Shown piece after piece: positions 1 through 6,035 of a stretch of DNA of 8,571 nt (the stretch's first letter is position 1; each line of letters begins with the position of its first letter). The notes beneath the pieces are model-generated. The model searched no databases and was not told the DNA's origin. It saw nothing but the letters and a program-made list of their open reading frames with translations. The DNA is from Nitrospinota bacterium (GTDB taxonomy: Bacteria > JAUXIQ01), in contig JAUXIQ010000064.1 in the NCBI GenBank assembly GCA_030620925.1, positions 1 through 8,571 on the forward strand, written 5' to 3'. A program made the translations under genes and the position numbers.

Positions 1-56
1 CGGCGTTTATGCGCTGTTCGCCTGCGTAAATCCATCGATTTCAGAGGAGAAGAAAA

Positions 57-362
57 ATGTTGGCTTTCTTCAGCGTTTCGCCGGCCGGCAAAGGGGAACA
101 CCTGAGCGAGTACGTAGCTAAAAGCCTTGAGCTCATAGAAACAAGCGGGCTCGATTACATGCTGGGGCCCATGGGGACCACCGTGGAAGGTGAACCGGAG
201 GAAATTTTCGACCTGATAAAGCGCTGCCACATGCAAATGAGAGAAGTAGCAGACCGCGTCGGCACTTCCATAAAAATAGACGATCACGTGGGGCGCAAGG
301 GACGGCTTTCGGGGAAGGTGAAATCGGTTGAAAAAGCACTGGGACACGAAGTTAAAAAATAA
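57..362 (+). CDS. MTH1187/DUF77 family thiamine-binding protein
   Basis: This 101-residue cytosolic protein matches the small MTH1187/YkoF-like family (DUF77) over its full, usual length. Family hallmarks seen are the N-terminal beta strand and SPAGKGE turn (residues 8-14), GPMGTTVEGE (37-46), the helix with KRCH (55-58), and the C-terminal KIDDHVGRKGRL stretch (73-84). Family members are ferredoxin-like alpha/beta proteins that assemble as oligomers, and some bind thiamine or related pyrimidine ligands. The cellular role is not settled, so the name states ligand binding only. The ATG at 57 follows a strong AGAGGAG Shine-Dalgarno at about 43-49. No partner gene is visible upstream because the window starts 56 bases earlier. 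Downstream, the gene converges on pilM with an 80-bp gap. No thiamine-biosynthesis or transport gene is present to support a role. Confidence 0.9.
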   Translation: MLAFFSVSPAGKGEHLSEYVAKSLELIETSGLDYMLGPMGTTVEGEPEEIFDLIKRCHMQMREVADRVGTSIKIDDHVGRKGRLSGKVKSVEKALGHEVKK

Positions 363-420
363 TCTGAGGGAATTACATATAAGCGCATAAAATCGGGCAG
401 GATTGAGGGGAATCAGATTA
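360..420. repeat. Widely spaced 8-bp inverted repeat between convergent genes
   Basis: TAATCTGA at 360-367, which includes the stop codon of the thiamine-binding protein gene, is the exact reverse complement of TCAGATTA at 413-420. The 45-base spacer is long and no T-run follows either arm, so it does not look like a normal intrinsic terminator. It lies between the two convergent genes, where a bidirectional transcription end is expected. It may equally be chance. Confidence 0.3.
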
Positions 421-442
421 AGGTGGGGTACGCTTTCTAAGC

Positions 443-1528
443 TCAGGCTGAGGTTACTAACTTATCTTCGAATTTTCGCATGGCGAGGCCCACCCCCACA
501 ACAGCTATGGGGGCCATATACTCTATATATTCGGGGTCGTAAACTTTCTCGTTCACTTCGATTTTCCTGAAGGAATTCGCTATCTCCACGGGTATATCCA
601 GTTTTCCCGACATAAACTTATCGATCCCCTCGATCTTGGCCGTGCCTCCGGTCAGTAAAATTTTCTCTATAGCAGCCTCTGAAGTCTCTCGGAATAGCTC
701 GAATGAGTTGCTGACCTCGGAGCACAATTCCTCCAGGGCTTCTATTATTATTCCCTTTATTTTGAGAGGCGAGATTCCTTCCATCACCGCCCCTTTCTTC
801 AACTGCTCGGCCATTTCCACGTCTATTTCCAGCTCATCGCGAATGGTAAAAGTAATCACATCCCCCCCGCAGTTGATATCTCTCGTGAAAGTGGTGATGC
901 CCTCCTCCAGTATGTTTACACTGGTTACACCGGCTCCCGCGTCTATTAGAGCTATCACGGCGTCTTCATCCACCCCGTAATTCAGTTCATACCCGTTTTC
1001 GATGGCGAAAACGTCCACATCCACAACGATGGGATTGAGACCGGCCTCCTCGACCAGAGACTTATAATCGTTTACCTTCTCTTGCTCCGCGGCTATCAAG
1101 AGCACTTCGCGCTGAGCGTCTTCATCGTCTTCAATTGTTTCACTCTCGGATATGATATGGTAATCGAGGGCGGCTTCGGAGACATCGAAAGGAATATACT
1201 GCTCGGCCTCTATGCTCAGCAGGTCCCCGACGTCGTATTCTGAGGAAGCCGGCAGGGTTATCTTTTTTATTACCACAGCCCTTCCAGGAATAGCCACTAC
1301 AGCGTTCTTCGTGCTTACGTTCTCTGTGCTCACAAGGGTTCGAATGGCGTTGACAATGACTTCCGGTTTCTCGATGTTATCCTCGTAGATGGTTTCTCTT
1401 TCAAGCTCGAAGCTACCGAATGCCTTAAGAGAATGTCCCCCTTTGGCCTCCTCAAGCTGCACCAATTTTACTGAATTGCTTCCGATGTCTATGCCTACGA
1501 CGGGGTCTTTTTTGGAGGGAAACAACAT
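443..1528 (-). CDS. pilM: Type IV pilus assembly protein PilM (actin-like ATPase)
   Basis: PilM is the cytoplasmic actin-like ATP-binding protein of the type IV pilus alignment complex. It binds the N-terminal tail of PilN and links the inner-membrane PilN/PilO complex to the motor. The protein is 361 residues, near the usual length. Actin-fold motifs are visible: phosphate-1 loop VGIDIGSNSVKL (11-22), the EAEQYIPF signature (108-115), phosphate-2 region ALIDAGAGVTSV (193-204) and adenosine loop LLTGGTAKIEG (301-311). I chose the ATG at 1528: a GAAGGA Shine-Dalgarno at about 1541-1536 lies 7 bases upstream. The in-frame TTG at 1543 overlaps this Shine-Dalgarno and is unlikely to be used. The gene starts 74 bp after pilB on the same strand and is probably cotranscribed with it. 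No pilN, pilO, pilP or pilQ follows; the next gene is convergent, so the partners must be elsewhere. Confidence 0.95.
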   Translation of the reverse strand: MLFPSKKDPVVGIDIGSNSVKLVQLEEAKGGHSLKAFGSFELERETIYEDNIEKPEVIVNAIRTLVSTENVSTKNAVVAIPGRAVVIKKITLPASSEYDVGDLLSIEAEQYIPFDVSEAALDYHIISESETIEDDEDAQREVLLIAAEQEKVNDYKSLVEEAGLNPIVVDVDVFAIENGYELNYGVDEDAVIALIDAGAGVTSVNILEEGITTFTRDINCGGDVITFTIRDELEIDVEMAEQLKKGAVMEGISPLKIKGIIIEALEELCSEVSNSFELFRETSEAAIEKILLTGGTAKIEGIDKFMSGKLDIPVEIANSFRKIEVNEKVYDPEYIEYMAPIAVVGVGLAMRKFEDKLVTSA

Positions 1529-1602
1529 GGCTTTTTCCTTCAAAGATAGTCTATTAACTCAAGAGGCTTCTCTTTTCAAAGCCCCATTCCCCATAGCTTT
1601 TC

Positions 1603-3933
1603 CTAATCGGCCGGACGAATGGGAACCCGCTTCTCTGGTTTCGCAGCCTTTGGGGGTTCCTGAACTTTATTCTTCTCCTTATTCTTATCTTTATCCTTAT
1701 CGTTATTCTTATCGATATCTGTTTCCTTATTCTGACCGCTCAGCCGCAGGTTTGCCTCCTGGAGCCTGTTCGAAAGCGAGCTGATCAGCTTGAGAGATAT
1801 ATCGGGATATTTTTCGATGGTTTCTTTGAGCTTATCCCCCGGGAATAGTTTTACAACACTCTTACCTTTGGACCACACCGAAAACGGCCTGGCAGAACCG
1901 GTCACCGCGCTCATCTCACCGAAGTATTCCCCGGGCTGAGTTATTTCCCCCACTGTTACTCCATCGACGGTCATCACCAAACGACCCTGGATAAGTTTGT
2001 AGAAACTGTCGTCACTGTTGCCCTCTTTGATGACCAGGTCTCCATCCTCATACACCTTTTCATCGGGGTTCAGCAGATAGGCGGGCATCATCTCCTTTTC
2101 TTTTATCGTCTTTCTTAAAACCTCATCGAGTGTGGTTACCCCTTCTTTGACCTTAATCAGCCCTTCCTGCCTCAGGGTATTCATGCCTTCCTTCATCGAT
2201 ATTTTCCTGAGCTGGTGTTCGGTCACGTTTGCGGTTATGGCTTCCTTGACAACTTCGTTCACTTCCAATATCTCGTATATCGCTACCCGCCCTTTAAAAC
2301 CTGTTCCTCCACAGGTGGGGCATCCCCGCCCGTAATACAGTCGCAACTTGGAGAATTCATGCGGCAAGAAGCCCGCCTCTTTAAGCATGCCGGCGTTTAT
2401 TCTGGTCACCGGTGTTTTGCATTCCTGGCAAATCCGCCTCAGCAGTCTCTGGGATACCACCATGGAAACCGATGACGCGACCATGTATGACGGCACACCG
2501 ATATCGATCAGTCGGCCTATGGTAGCGGGACAGTCGTTGGTATGCAGCGTGCTGAAAACCATGTGGCCGGTCATAGCTGCCTTGATGGCGATATCGGCGG
2601 TCTCCAGGTCACGGATTTCACCTACCATGATGATATCAGGGTCCTGCCTGAGAAAAGACCTCAAGGCGGCAGCGAAGGTAAGGCCAACGTCTTCTCTCAC
2701 CAACACCTGGTTGATGCCCTTGAAGTTGAACTCCACGGGGTCTTCCGCCGTCAATATCTTGCGATCAGGTGTATTAAGCACGTTGAGGGCTGAATAGAGG
2801 GTAGTGGTTTTTCCGCTTCCCGTGGGGCCGGTGACTAAAACCAGGCCGTAGGGTTTATAAATGGTCCTCTTGAATATCTCGTAGCCATCCTCCGTGAAAC
2901 CGAGCTTGGTCAAATTAACGTTGAGGTTGGATTTATCAAGAATACGGAGAACGATGGACTCCCCGAAAAGTGTGGGAAGCGTGGAGACACGGAAATCGAC
3001 TTCTTTCTGGGCCCCCACTTTCATTTTGATTCGGCCGTCTTGCGGCACACGGCGCTCAGATATATCCAGGTGCGAGAGTATTTTTATCCTGGAGGTGATT
3101 GCGTTCTTCAACTGAAGGGGCAGGTTCATAGACTGAAAAAGAGACCCGTCCAGCCTGTACCTGACGTAAAAAGCTTTCTCGAACGGCTCTATGTGAACGT
3201 CGCTTATGCCGTCTTTAACAGCTTTGATCAATATACCGTTCACCAGTTTTATAATGGGGGCGTCTTCTGCTTTGTATAATTCCGCCTCTTCCTTTTGCGT
3301 CAACACCTCTATTGACATGTCATCCGCCGCCTCGGAAGCGAGGGAGCCGAAATCATCAATATCCTGCATGGATACAGTCTCTTCCTGCTCCTCCACAACC
3401 ACAGGCGTGGCGTCTATAAGGCTCTTATACTCTTCCTCGCTTATCTTGTAGTACTTTTTATAGGCTTCTGCGATGCTCTTTTCCGTGGCCACGTAAGCTT
3501 TTATGGATAGCTTTGTCTTGCTCTGGAGGGTTTCGACAGTGAGGAAGTTCGTGGGGTCTGCCATGGCCACGGTGAGGACATCATTCTGAGTTTCTATGGG
3601 GAAGACGAAATGCTCGCTGGCCAGTTCATAAGGGACCAGGTTTGTAACTTCTTCCTTAATCTTATGCTGAGCGATATCTATGATAGGGAAATTATACTGG
3701 CGGCTTAAGAAATTGACTATGGTATCGTCCTCGATATAGCCCAATTTCACCAGTACGCTGCCCAGCCTGCCCGCGTTCTTCTTCTGGAATTGAAGCGCCT
3801 CGTCCAATTGATACTTGGTTATCTGGCCGGCGCGAAGTAAAAGTTCTCCTATTTTCCGTTTGGCTCTATCGGAGGACCCGTCACGGACAGTCTTCTTGAA
3901 GGCAGTTTTCCTTTCGTCAAGCTGAGGAGCCAT
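1603..3933 (-). CDS. pilB: PilB/GspE-type pilus extension ATPase with MshEN and C-terminal cyclic-nucleotide-binding domains
   Basis: This is the hexameric cytoplasmic ATPase that powers pilus assembly (PilB/GspE family). At 776 residues it is about 200 longer than a usual PilB. Order of domains: MshEN with two 24-residue motifs at 27-50 and 56-79, separated by five residues; T2SSE N2 region to about 345; ATPase core with Walker A GPTGSGKTT (369-377), Asp box AEDPVE (396-401), Walker B DPDIIMVGEIRD (431-442) and His box TGHMVFSTLHTN (455-466). A metal-binding tetrad follows at C502, C505, C538 and C541. After the ATPase, about 615-725 is a cNMP-binding fold with a phosphate-binding cassette FGEMSAVTGSARPFSV (671-686) that keeps the key Glu673 and Arg682. 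The tail (741-776) is a K/D/N repeat followed by a Pro/Lys segment. The ATG at 3933 has AAAAGGA 9 bases upstream. PilB rather than PilT is supported by the N-terminal domain and the adjacent pilM. Ligand binding by either sensory domain is inferred from motifs only. Confidence 0.94.
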   Translation of the reverse strand: MAPQLDERKTAFKKTVRDGSSDRAKRKIGELLLRAGQITKYQLDEALQFQKKNAGRLGSVLVKLGYIEDDTIVNFLSRQYNFPIIDIAQHKIKEEVTNLVPYELASEHFVFPIETQNDVLTVAMADPTNFLTVETLQSKTKLSIKAYVATEKSIAEAYKKYYKISEEEYKSLIDATPVVVEEQEETVSMQDIDDFGSLASEAADDMSIEVLTQKEEAELYKAEDAPIIKLVNGILIKAVKDGISDVHIEPFEKAFYVRYRLDGSLFQSMNLPLQLKNAITSRIKILSHLDISERRVPQDGRIKMKVGAQKEVDFRVSTLPTLFGESIVLRILDKSNLNVNLTKLGFTEDGYEIFKRTIYKPYGLVLVTGPTGSGKTTTLYSALNVLNTPDRKILTAEDPVEFNFKGINQVLVREDVGLTFAAALRSFLRQDPDIIMVGEIRDLETADIAIKAAMTGHMVFSTLHTNDCPATIGRLIDIGVPSYMVASSVSMVVSQRLLRRICQECKTPVTRINAGMLKEAGFLPHEFSKLRLYYGRGCPTCGGTGFKGRVAIYEILEVNEVVKEAITANVTEHQLRKISMKEGMNTLRQEGLIKVKEGVTTLDEVLRKTIKEKEMMPAYLLNPDEKVYEDGDLVIKEGNSDDSFYKLIQGRLVMTVDGVTVGEITQPGEYFGEMSAVTGSARPFSVWSKGKSVVKLFPGDKLKETIEKYPDISLKLISSLSNRLQEANLRLSGQNKETDIDKNNDKDKDKNKEKNKVQEPPKAAKPEKRVPIRPAD
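1666..1713 (-). repeat. Imperfect hexanucleotide repeat encoding the (D/N/E)K tail of PilB
   Basis: Read on the minus strand, this stretch is a run of GATAAG-like hexamers (GATAAG, AATAAC, GATAAA, AATAAG, GAGAAG). It encodes an alternating Asp/Asn/Glu-Lys tail at PilB residues 741-756. It stays in frame because the unit is six bases. On the plus strand it reads as TTATCC/TTATTC units and gives an artificial tyrosine-rich open frame that is not a gene. Such repeats can gain or lose units, so the tail length may vary among relatives. Confidence 0.75.
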
Positions 3934-3942
3934 TTCTTATCA

Positions 3943-3958
3943 TCCTTTTACAAAAGGA
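3943..3958 (-). promoter_or_regulatory. Inverted repeat enclosing the pilB Shine-Dalgarno sequence
   Basis: On the minus strand TCCTTTT-GT-AAAAGGA is a perfect 7-bp inverted repeat with a 2-base centre. In RNA it would form at least six pairs with a UGUA loop. The right arm AAAAGGA is the Shine-Dalgarno of pilB, nine bases before its ATG at 3933. Folding would hide the ribosome binding site, so this may tune pilB translation. As DNA, the palindrome could also be a protein-binding site. Confidence 0.55.
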
Positions 3959-4064
3959 ATTTTTTACGATATAAACAAAATGTATGATTGTCTCATTATG
4001 GTTGCAGATGTGGGATATTCGAAAACTACACTATTAAGATTAAGCATTCTATTGTAGCCCAAAA

Positions 4065-4186
4065 TTGCCTATCTTAATATTATAAGTTGGCGTTTTAAAT
4101 ACGTCAAGTTTTAACCCTGAAAACCCCGTTTACGCATTTAGCGTTTAAATATAGGCATTTGCCCATCCCAAAACTCTTGCCTATAT
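4065..4186. repeat. Three copies of a TTGCCTAT-type element (possible operator sites)
   Basis: TTGCCTATCT at 4065-4074 and TTGCCTATAT at 4177-4186 are direct copies with one mismatch in ten. ATATAGGCA at 4149-4157 is the exact reverse complement of TGCCTATAT at 4178-4186, giving a 9-bp inverted pair spaced by 20 bases. The first copy spans the predicted pilB transcription start. The inverted pair lies between the pilB and nth promoters. This arrangement suits a transcription-factor binding region, but no factor can be named. Confidence 0.4.
4079..4107 (-). promoter_or_regulatory. Predicted sigma70-type promoter for pilB-pilM
   Basis: On the minus strand, TTGACG (4107-4102) is followed after exactly 17 bases by a consensus TATAAT (4084-4079). 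Transcription would start near 4072, leaving a leader of about 140 bases before the pilB ATG. This is the best promoter match found upstream of pilB. No sigma54-type GG-N10-GC element was noticed. Confidence 0.65.
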
Positions 4187-4219
4187 CTATATCGAATAAG
4201 TTGAAGGAACTCTTGAGGG

Positions 4220-4249
4220 TTGATGTGAAATCTTTTTTTATGCTATCAT
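4220..4249 (+). promoter_or_regulatory. Predicted sigma70-type promoter for nth
   Basis: TTGATG (4220-4225) and TATCAT (4244-4249) are separated by 18 bases. The -10 box is preceded by TG at 4241-4242, as in an extended -10 element. The start would fall near 4256, upstream of every candidate nth start codon. It diverges from the pilB promoter. Confidence 0.5.
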
Positions 4250-4303
4250 TGAGATTAGTTTAATATTGTCGGAGTTTATAAACTTAACTGATTGAATTTA
4301 TTA

Positions 4304-4963
4304 ATGATATTTAAAAGGGATAGGCGATTGACCTCTCAGGCCGGCGAGATTTTCGACATCCTGGACGACCACTATCCCGAGGCGGCCATCGCCCTCAACT
4401 TCGAGAGCCCCCTGCAGCTTTTAGTGGCCATCATCCTGGCCGCCCAGTGCACCGATGAAAGGGTAAATTCTGTCACCGAAGGTCTTTTCAGGAAGTACCC
4501 CACTGTAAAGGATTACGCCGGGGTAAAGCTCCAGGAATTGGAGGAAGACATAAGGTCCACCGGATTCTACCGGAATAAGGCCAAAAGCATTAAGAACGCC
4601 GCCGCCCTGATAGTTGACGAGTTCAATGACAAGGTACCTGATAACCTGGACGACCTGGTTAAACTTCCGGGTATAGGCCGAAAATCCGCCAACATAATCC
4701 TCAACGAATGCTTCGACACCCCTGCCATTGGGGTAGACACTCACGTCCTGCGCTTAAGCCGGCGGCTGGGCTTCTCAGACGAGAAGAATCCGGACAAGGT
4801 GGAGAAAGACCTGTGCGCTGTAATTCCGTCGGAGAAATGGCACCGGGTTACCCGCGTGCTCACCCTGCATGGAAAAACCCTGTGCAGCGCCAGAAAACCA
4901 CTTTGCGGCCAGTGCCCCGTGGAGAAGCTTTGTGCATGGCGTAAAACCGAATCCGGCTCATGA
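4304..4963 (+). CDS. nth: Endonuclease III (base-excision repair DNA glycosylase/AP lyase)
   Basis: Nth removes oxidised pyrimidines from DNA and cuts the abasic site by beta-elimination. From ATG 4304 the protein has 219 residues. The helix-hairpin-helix LPGIGRKSAN (121-130) carries the catalytic lysine K127, and D145 in VDTH is the catalytic aspartate; their 18-residue spacing equals K120/D138 of E. coli Nth. The [4Fe-4S] loop is intact as C-X6-C-X2-C-X5-C (C194, C201, C204, C210). The start is uncertain. An in-frame TTG at 4292 has no Shine-Dalgarno at proper distance. A TTG at 4328 lies 7 bases after AAGGGA (4315-4320) and would give 211 residues, matching E. coli Nth in both length and N-terminal alignment. 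I kept the ATG as the default. The gene is divergent from pilB and followed after 100 bp by the crotonase on the same strand, with no functional link evident. Confidence 0.95.
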   Translation: MIFKRDRRLTSQAGEIFDILDDHYPEAAIALNFESPLQLLVAIILAAQCTDERVNSVTEGLFRKYPTVKDYAGVKLQELEEDIRSTGFYRNKAKSIKNAAALIVDEFNDKVPDNLDDLVKLPGIGRKSANIILNECFDTPAIGVDTHVLRLSRRLGFSDEKNPDKVEKDLCAVIPSEKWHRVTRVLTLHGKTLCSARKPLCGQCPVEKLCAWRKTESGS

Positions 4964-5063
4964 TACAGATGTCTGTTTTAGGATAGTAGTTGTTATTTCT
5001 TTGCCGGTGGGTGAATGCGCCCTTAAGATCAACCCGTTTTGAGGAAGAGGAGGAGAAAAGAGA

Positions 5064-5840
5064 ATGGACACCGTAATTTACGAAATCAAAGACAAGATAG
5101 CCTACATTACCATCAACCGGCCTGAAGCCTACAACGCATGCGATCAACCCACCTACGATCGGCTCTCAGAAGTCTGGCACGATTTCCGGGATAATGAAGA
5201 CGCCTGGGTGGCCATCCTCACCGGCATGGGAGAGAAAGCCTTCTGCGCCGGCAGCGACATCAAGCTCAATTTCTCCTTCATGCCCCATCCCTCCGAAGCT
5301 TTCGAGCCTCAGGCCGATAGGGACATAATGCGGGGGCTGGACATTTGGAAACCCATCATTGCGGCCGTTAACGGGCACTGCAACGGCGGGGGCATGGAGA
5401 TGGCCCTATCCTGTGATATAAGGGTCGCCTCGGAGAACGCCCAGTTCGGCCTGGGCGAGGTGAAGCTGGGTCTTCTGCCCGGCGGAGGAGGAACGCAAAG
5501 GCTCCCCAGGACGGTTCCCCTCTGCCACGCCCTGTGGATGCTCTACACCGGCGAGCGGATCGACGCCCAGGAGGCTTACCGGATAGGTCTGGTGAATAAA
5601 GTAGTCCCTCTTGCCGATCTCATGCCCACCGCTGAAGAGATGGCCGGGAAAATCCTGGCCGCCGGCCCCCTGTCGGTTAGGGCCATCAAACAGGCAGCCA
5701 TAAGAGGAATGAGCATGCCCCTCGAGGACGGCCTGGGGTTGGAAGCGCAACTTTTCCGCCTCCTGCGTGTAACCGAGGACAGTGTGGAAGGCCCCCGGGC
5801 TTTCGCCGAGAAACGCCCGGCGGAGTGGAAAGCCAGGTAG
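5064..5840 (+). CDS. Enoyl-CoA hydratase/isomerase family protein (crotonase)
   Basis: A 258-residue full-length crotonase-fold protein that acts on CoA thioesters in the cytosol. The likeliest reaction is hydration of a trans-2-enoyl-CoA to 3-hydroxyacyl-CoA. The first oxyanion-hole segment is FCAGSDIK (60-67) and the second is NGGGMEMA (107-114). Both glutamates of the classical hydratase pair are present, E112 and E132, exactly 20 residues apart as in rat mitochondrial hydratase (E144/E164). The LGLLPGGGGTQRLPR segment (135-149) and the C-terminal TEDSVEGPRAFAEKR (237-251) are typical of hydratases. The ATG at 5064 has a very strong AGGAGGAG at 5048-5055, 8 bases upstream. Chain-length specificity cannot be read from sequence. 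The mutase gene follows 195 bp later on the same strand but has its own promoter. A shared acyl-CoA pathway is plausible, not shown. The crotonase family also contains isomerases and lyases. Confidence 0.9.
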   Translation: MDTVIYEIKDKIAYITINRPEAYNACDQPTYDRLSEVWHDFRDNEDAWVAILTGMGEKAFCAGSDIKLNFSFMPHPSEAFEPQADRDIMRGLDIWKPIIAAVNGHCNGGGMEMALSCDIRVASENAQFGLGEVKLGLLPGGGGTQRLPRTVPLCHALWMLYTGERIDAQEAYRIGLVNKVVPLADLMPTAEEMAGKILAAGPLSVRAIKQAAIRGMSMPLEDGLGLEAQLFRLLRVTEDSVEGPRAFAEKRPAEWKAR

Positions 5841-5858
5841 CAGGTTAACGGGTATTGA

Positions 5859-5892
5859 GGTAAGGGGGCTCTCAGACTGGCGCCCCCTTACC
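5859..5892 (+). terminator. Stem-loop after the crotonase gene, possible terminator
   Basis: GGTAAGGGGGC (5859-5869) and GCCCCCTTACC (5882-5892) form a perfect 11-bp stem with a 12-base loop, 19 bases after the crotonase stop codon. It is GC-rich and stable, but no T-tract follows (the next bases are GCTCCTTCG). It may end or weaken read-through by another mechanism, protect the mRNA 3' end, or serve as a DNA-binding palindrome. Confidence 0.5.
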
Positions 5893-5952
5893 GCTCCTTC
5901 GAGTCAAAGAGCGCCTCAGCGATGGGCCGTAAAATCGTTGTGTGCTTGACAA

Positions 5953-5984
5953 TTGAGGATTTTTATTATGGGGAATGTTATAAT
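5953..5984 (+). promoter_or_regulatory. Extended -10 promoter for the acyl-CoA mutase gene
   Basis: TGTTATAAT at 5976-5984 is a perfect extended -10 element (TG-n-TATAAT). A weak -35 TTGAGG lies at 5953-5958 with a 20-base spacer. A consensus TTGACA at 5946-5951 is 27 bases away, too far for normal pairing. Transcription would start near 5991, downstream of the in-frame ATG at 5922, which therefore cannot be used from this promoter. Confidence 0.6.
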
Positions 5985-6035
5985 GAATATAATTGTAATA
6001 AAGCAATGGGAACATCCATTTTAAGGAGCGATATC

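Larger units (their letters stand above)
3934..4303. other. AT-rich divergent intergenic region between pilB and nth
   Basis: About 370 bp without a gene and clearly richer in A+T than the flanking coding DNA. It contains, from left to right: the pilB Shine-Dalgarno hairpin (3943-3958), a pilB leader of about 140 bases, a minus-strand promoter (4079-4107), three TTGCCTAT-type elements (4065-4074, 4149-4158, 4177-4186), and a plus-strand promoter for nth (4220-4249). A 9-bp inverted repeat TATTAAGAT/ATCTTAATA (4032-4040 and 4071-4079) also lies in the leader. I looked for the conserved c-di-GMP-I riboswitch core in the leader and did not see it. No ORF of convincing composition was found. Confidence 0.75.

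Noticed and set aside
1-56. Possible tail of an upstream gene ending at TAA 27-29
   Set aside because: Only eight codons are visible and nothing identifies the frame as coding.
1389-1784. Plus-strand open frame with a tyrosine-rich segment that looks like a repeat protein
   Set aside because: It lies antisense to pilM and pilB, and the Tyr-rich part is the complement of the Lys/Asp hexamer repeat of PilB. No Shine-Dalgarno and no family resemblance.
3934-4072. Possible c-di-GMP riboswitch in the pilB leader, given the MshEN domain
   Set aside because: The conserved c-di-GMP-I core was not found on the minus strand; the leader is AU-rich with only small hairpins.
4032-4079. 9-bp inverted repeat TATTAAGAT/ATCTTAATA in the pilB leader
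   Set aside because: AT-only arms apart from one G/C and a 30-base spacer in an AT-rich region; may well be chance, so not raised to a separate finding.
4965-4976. Small palindrome ACAGATGTCTGT just after the nth stop codon, followed by TTTA
   Set aside because: Only a 4-bp stem with a sensible loop and a very short T-run; too weak to call a terminator.
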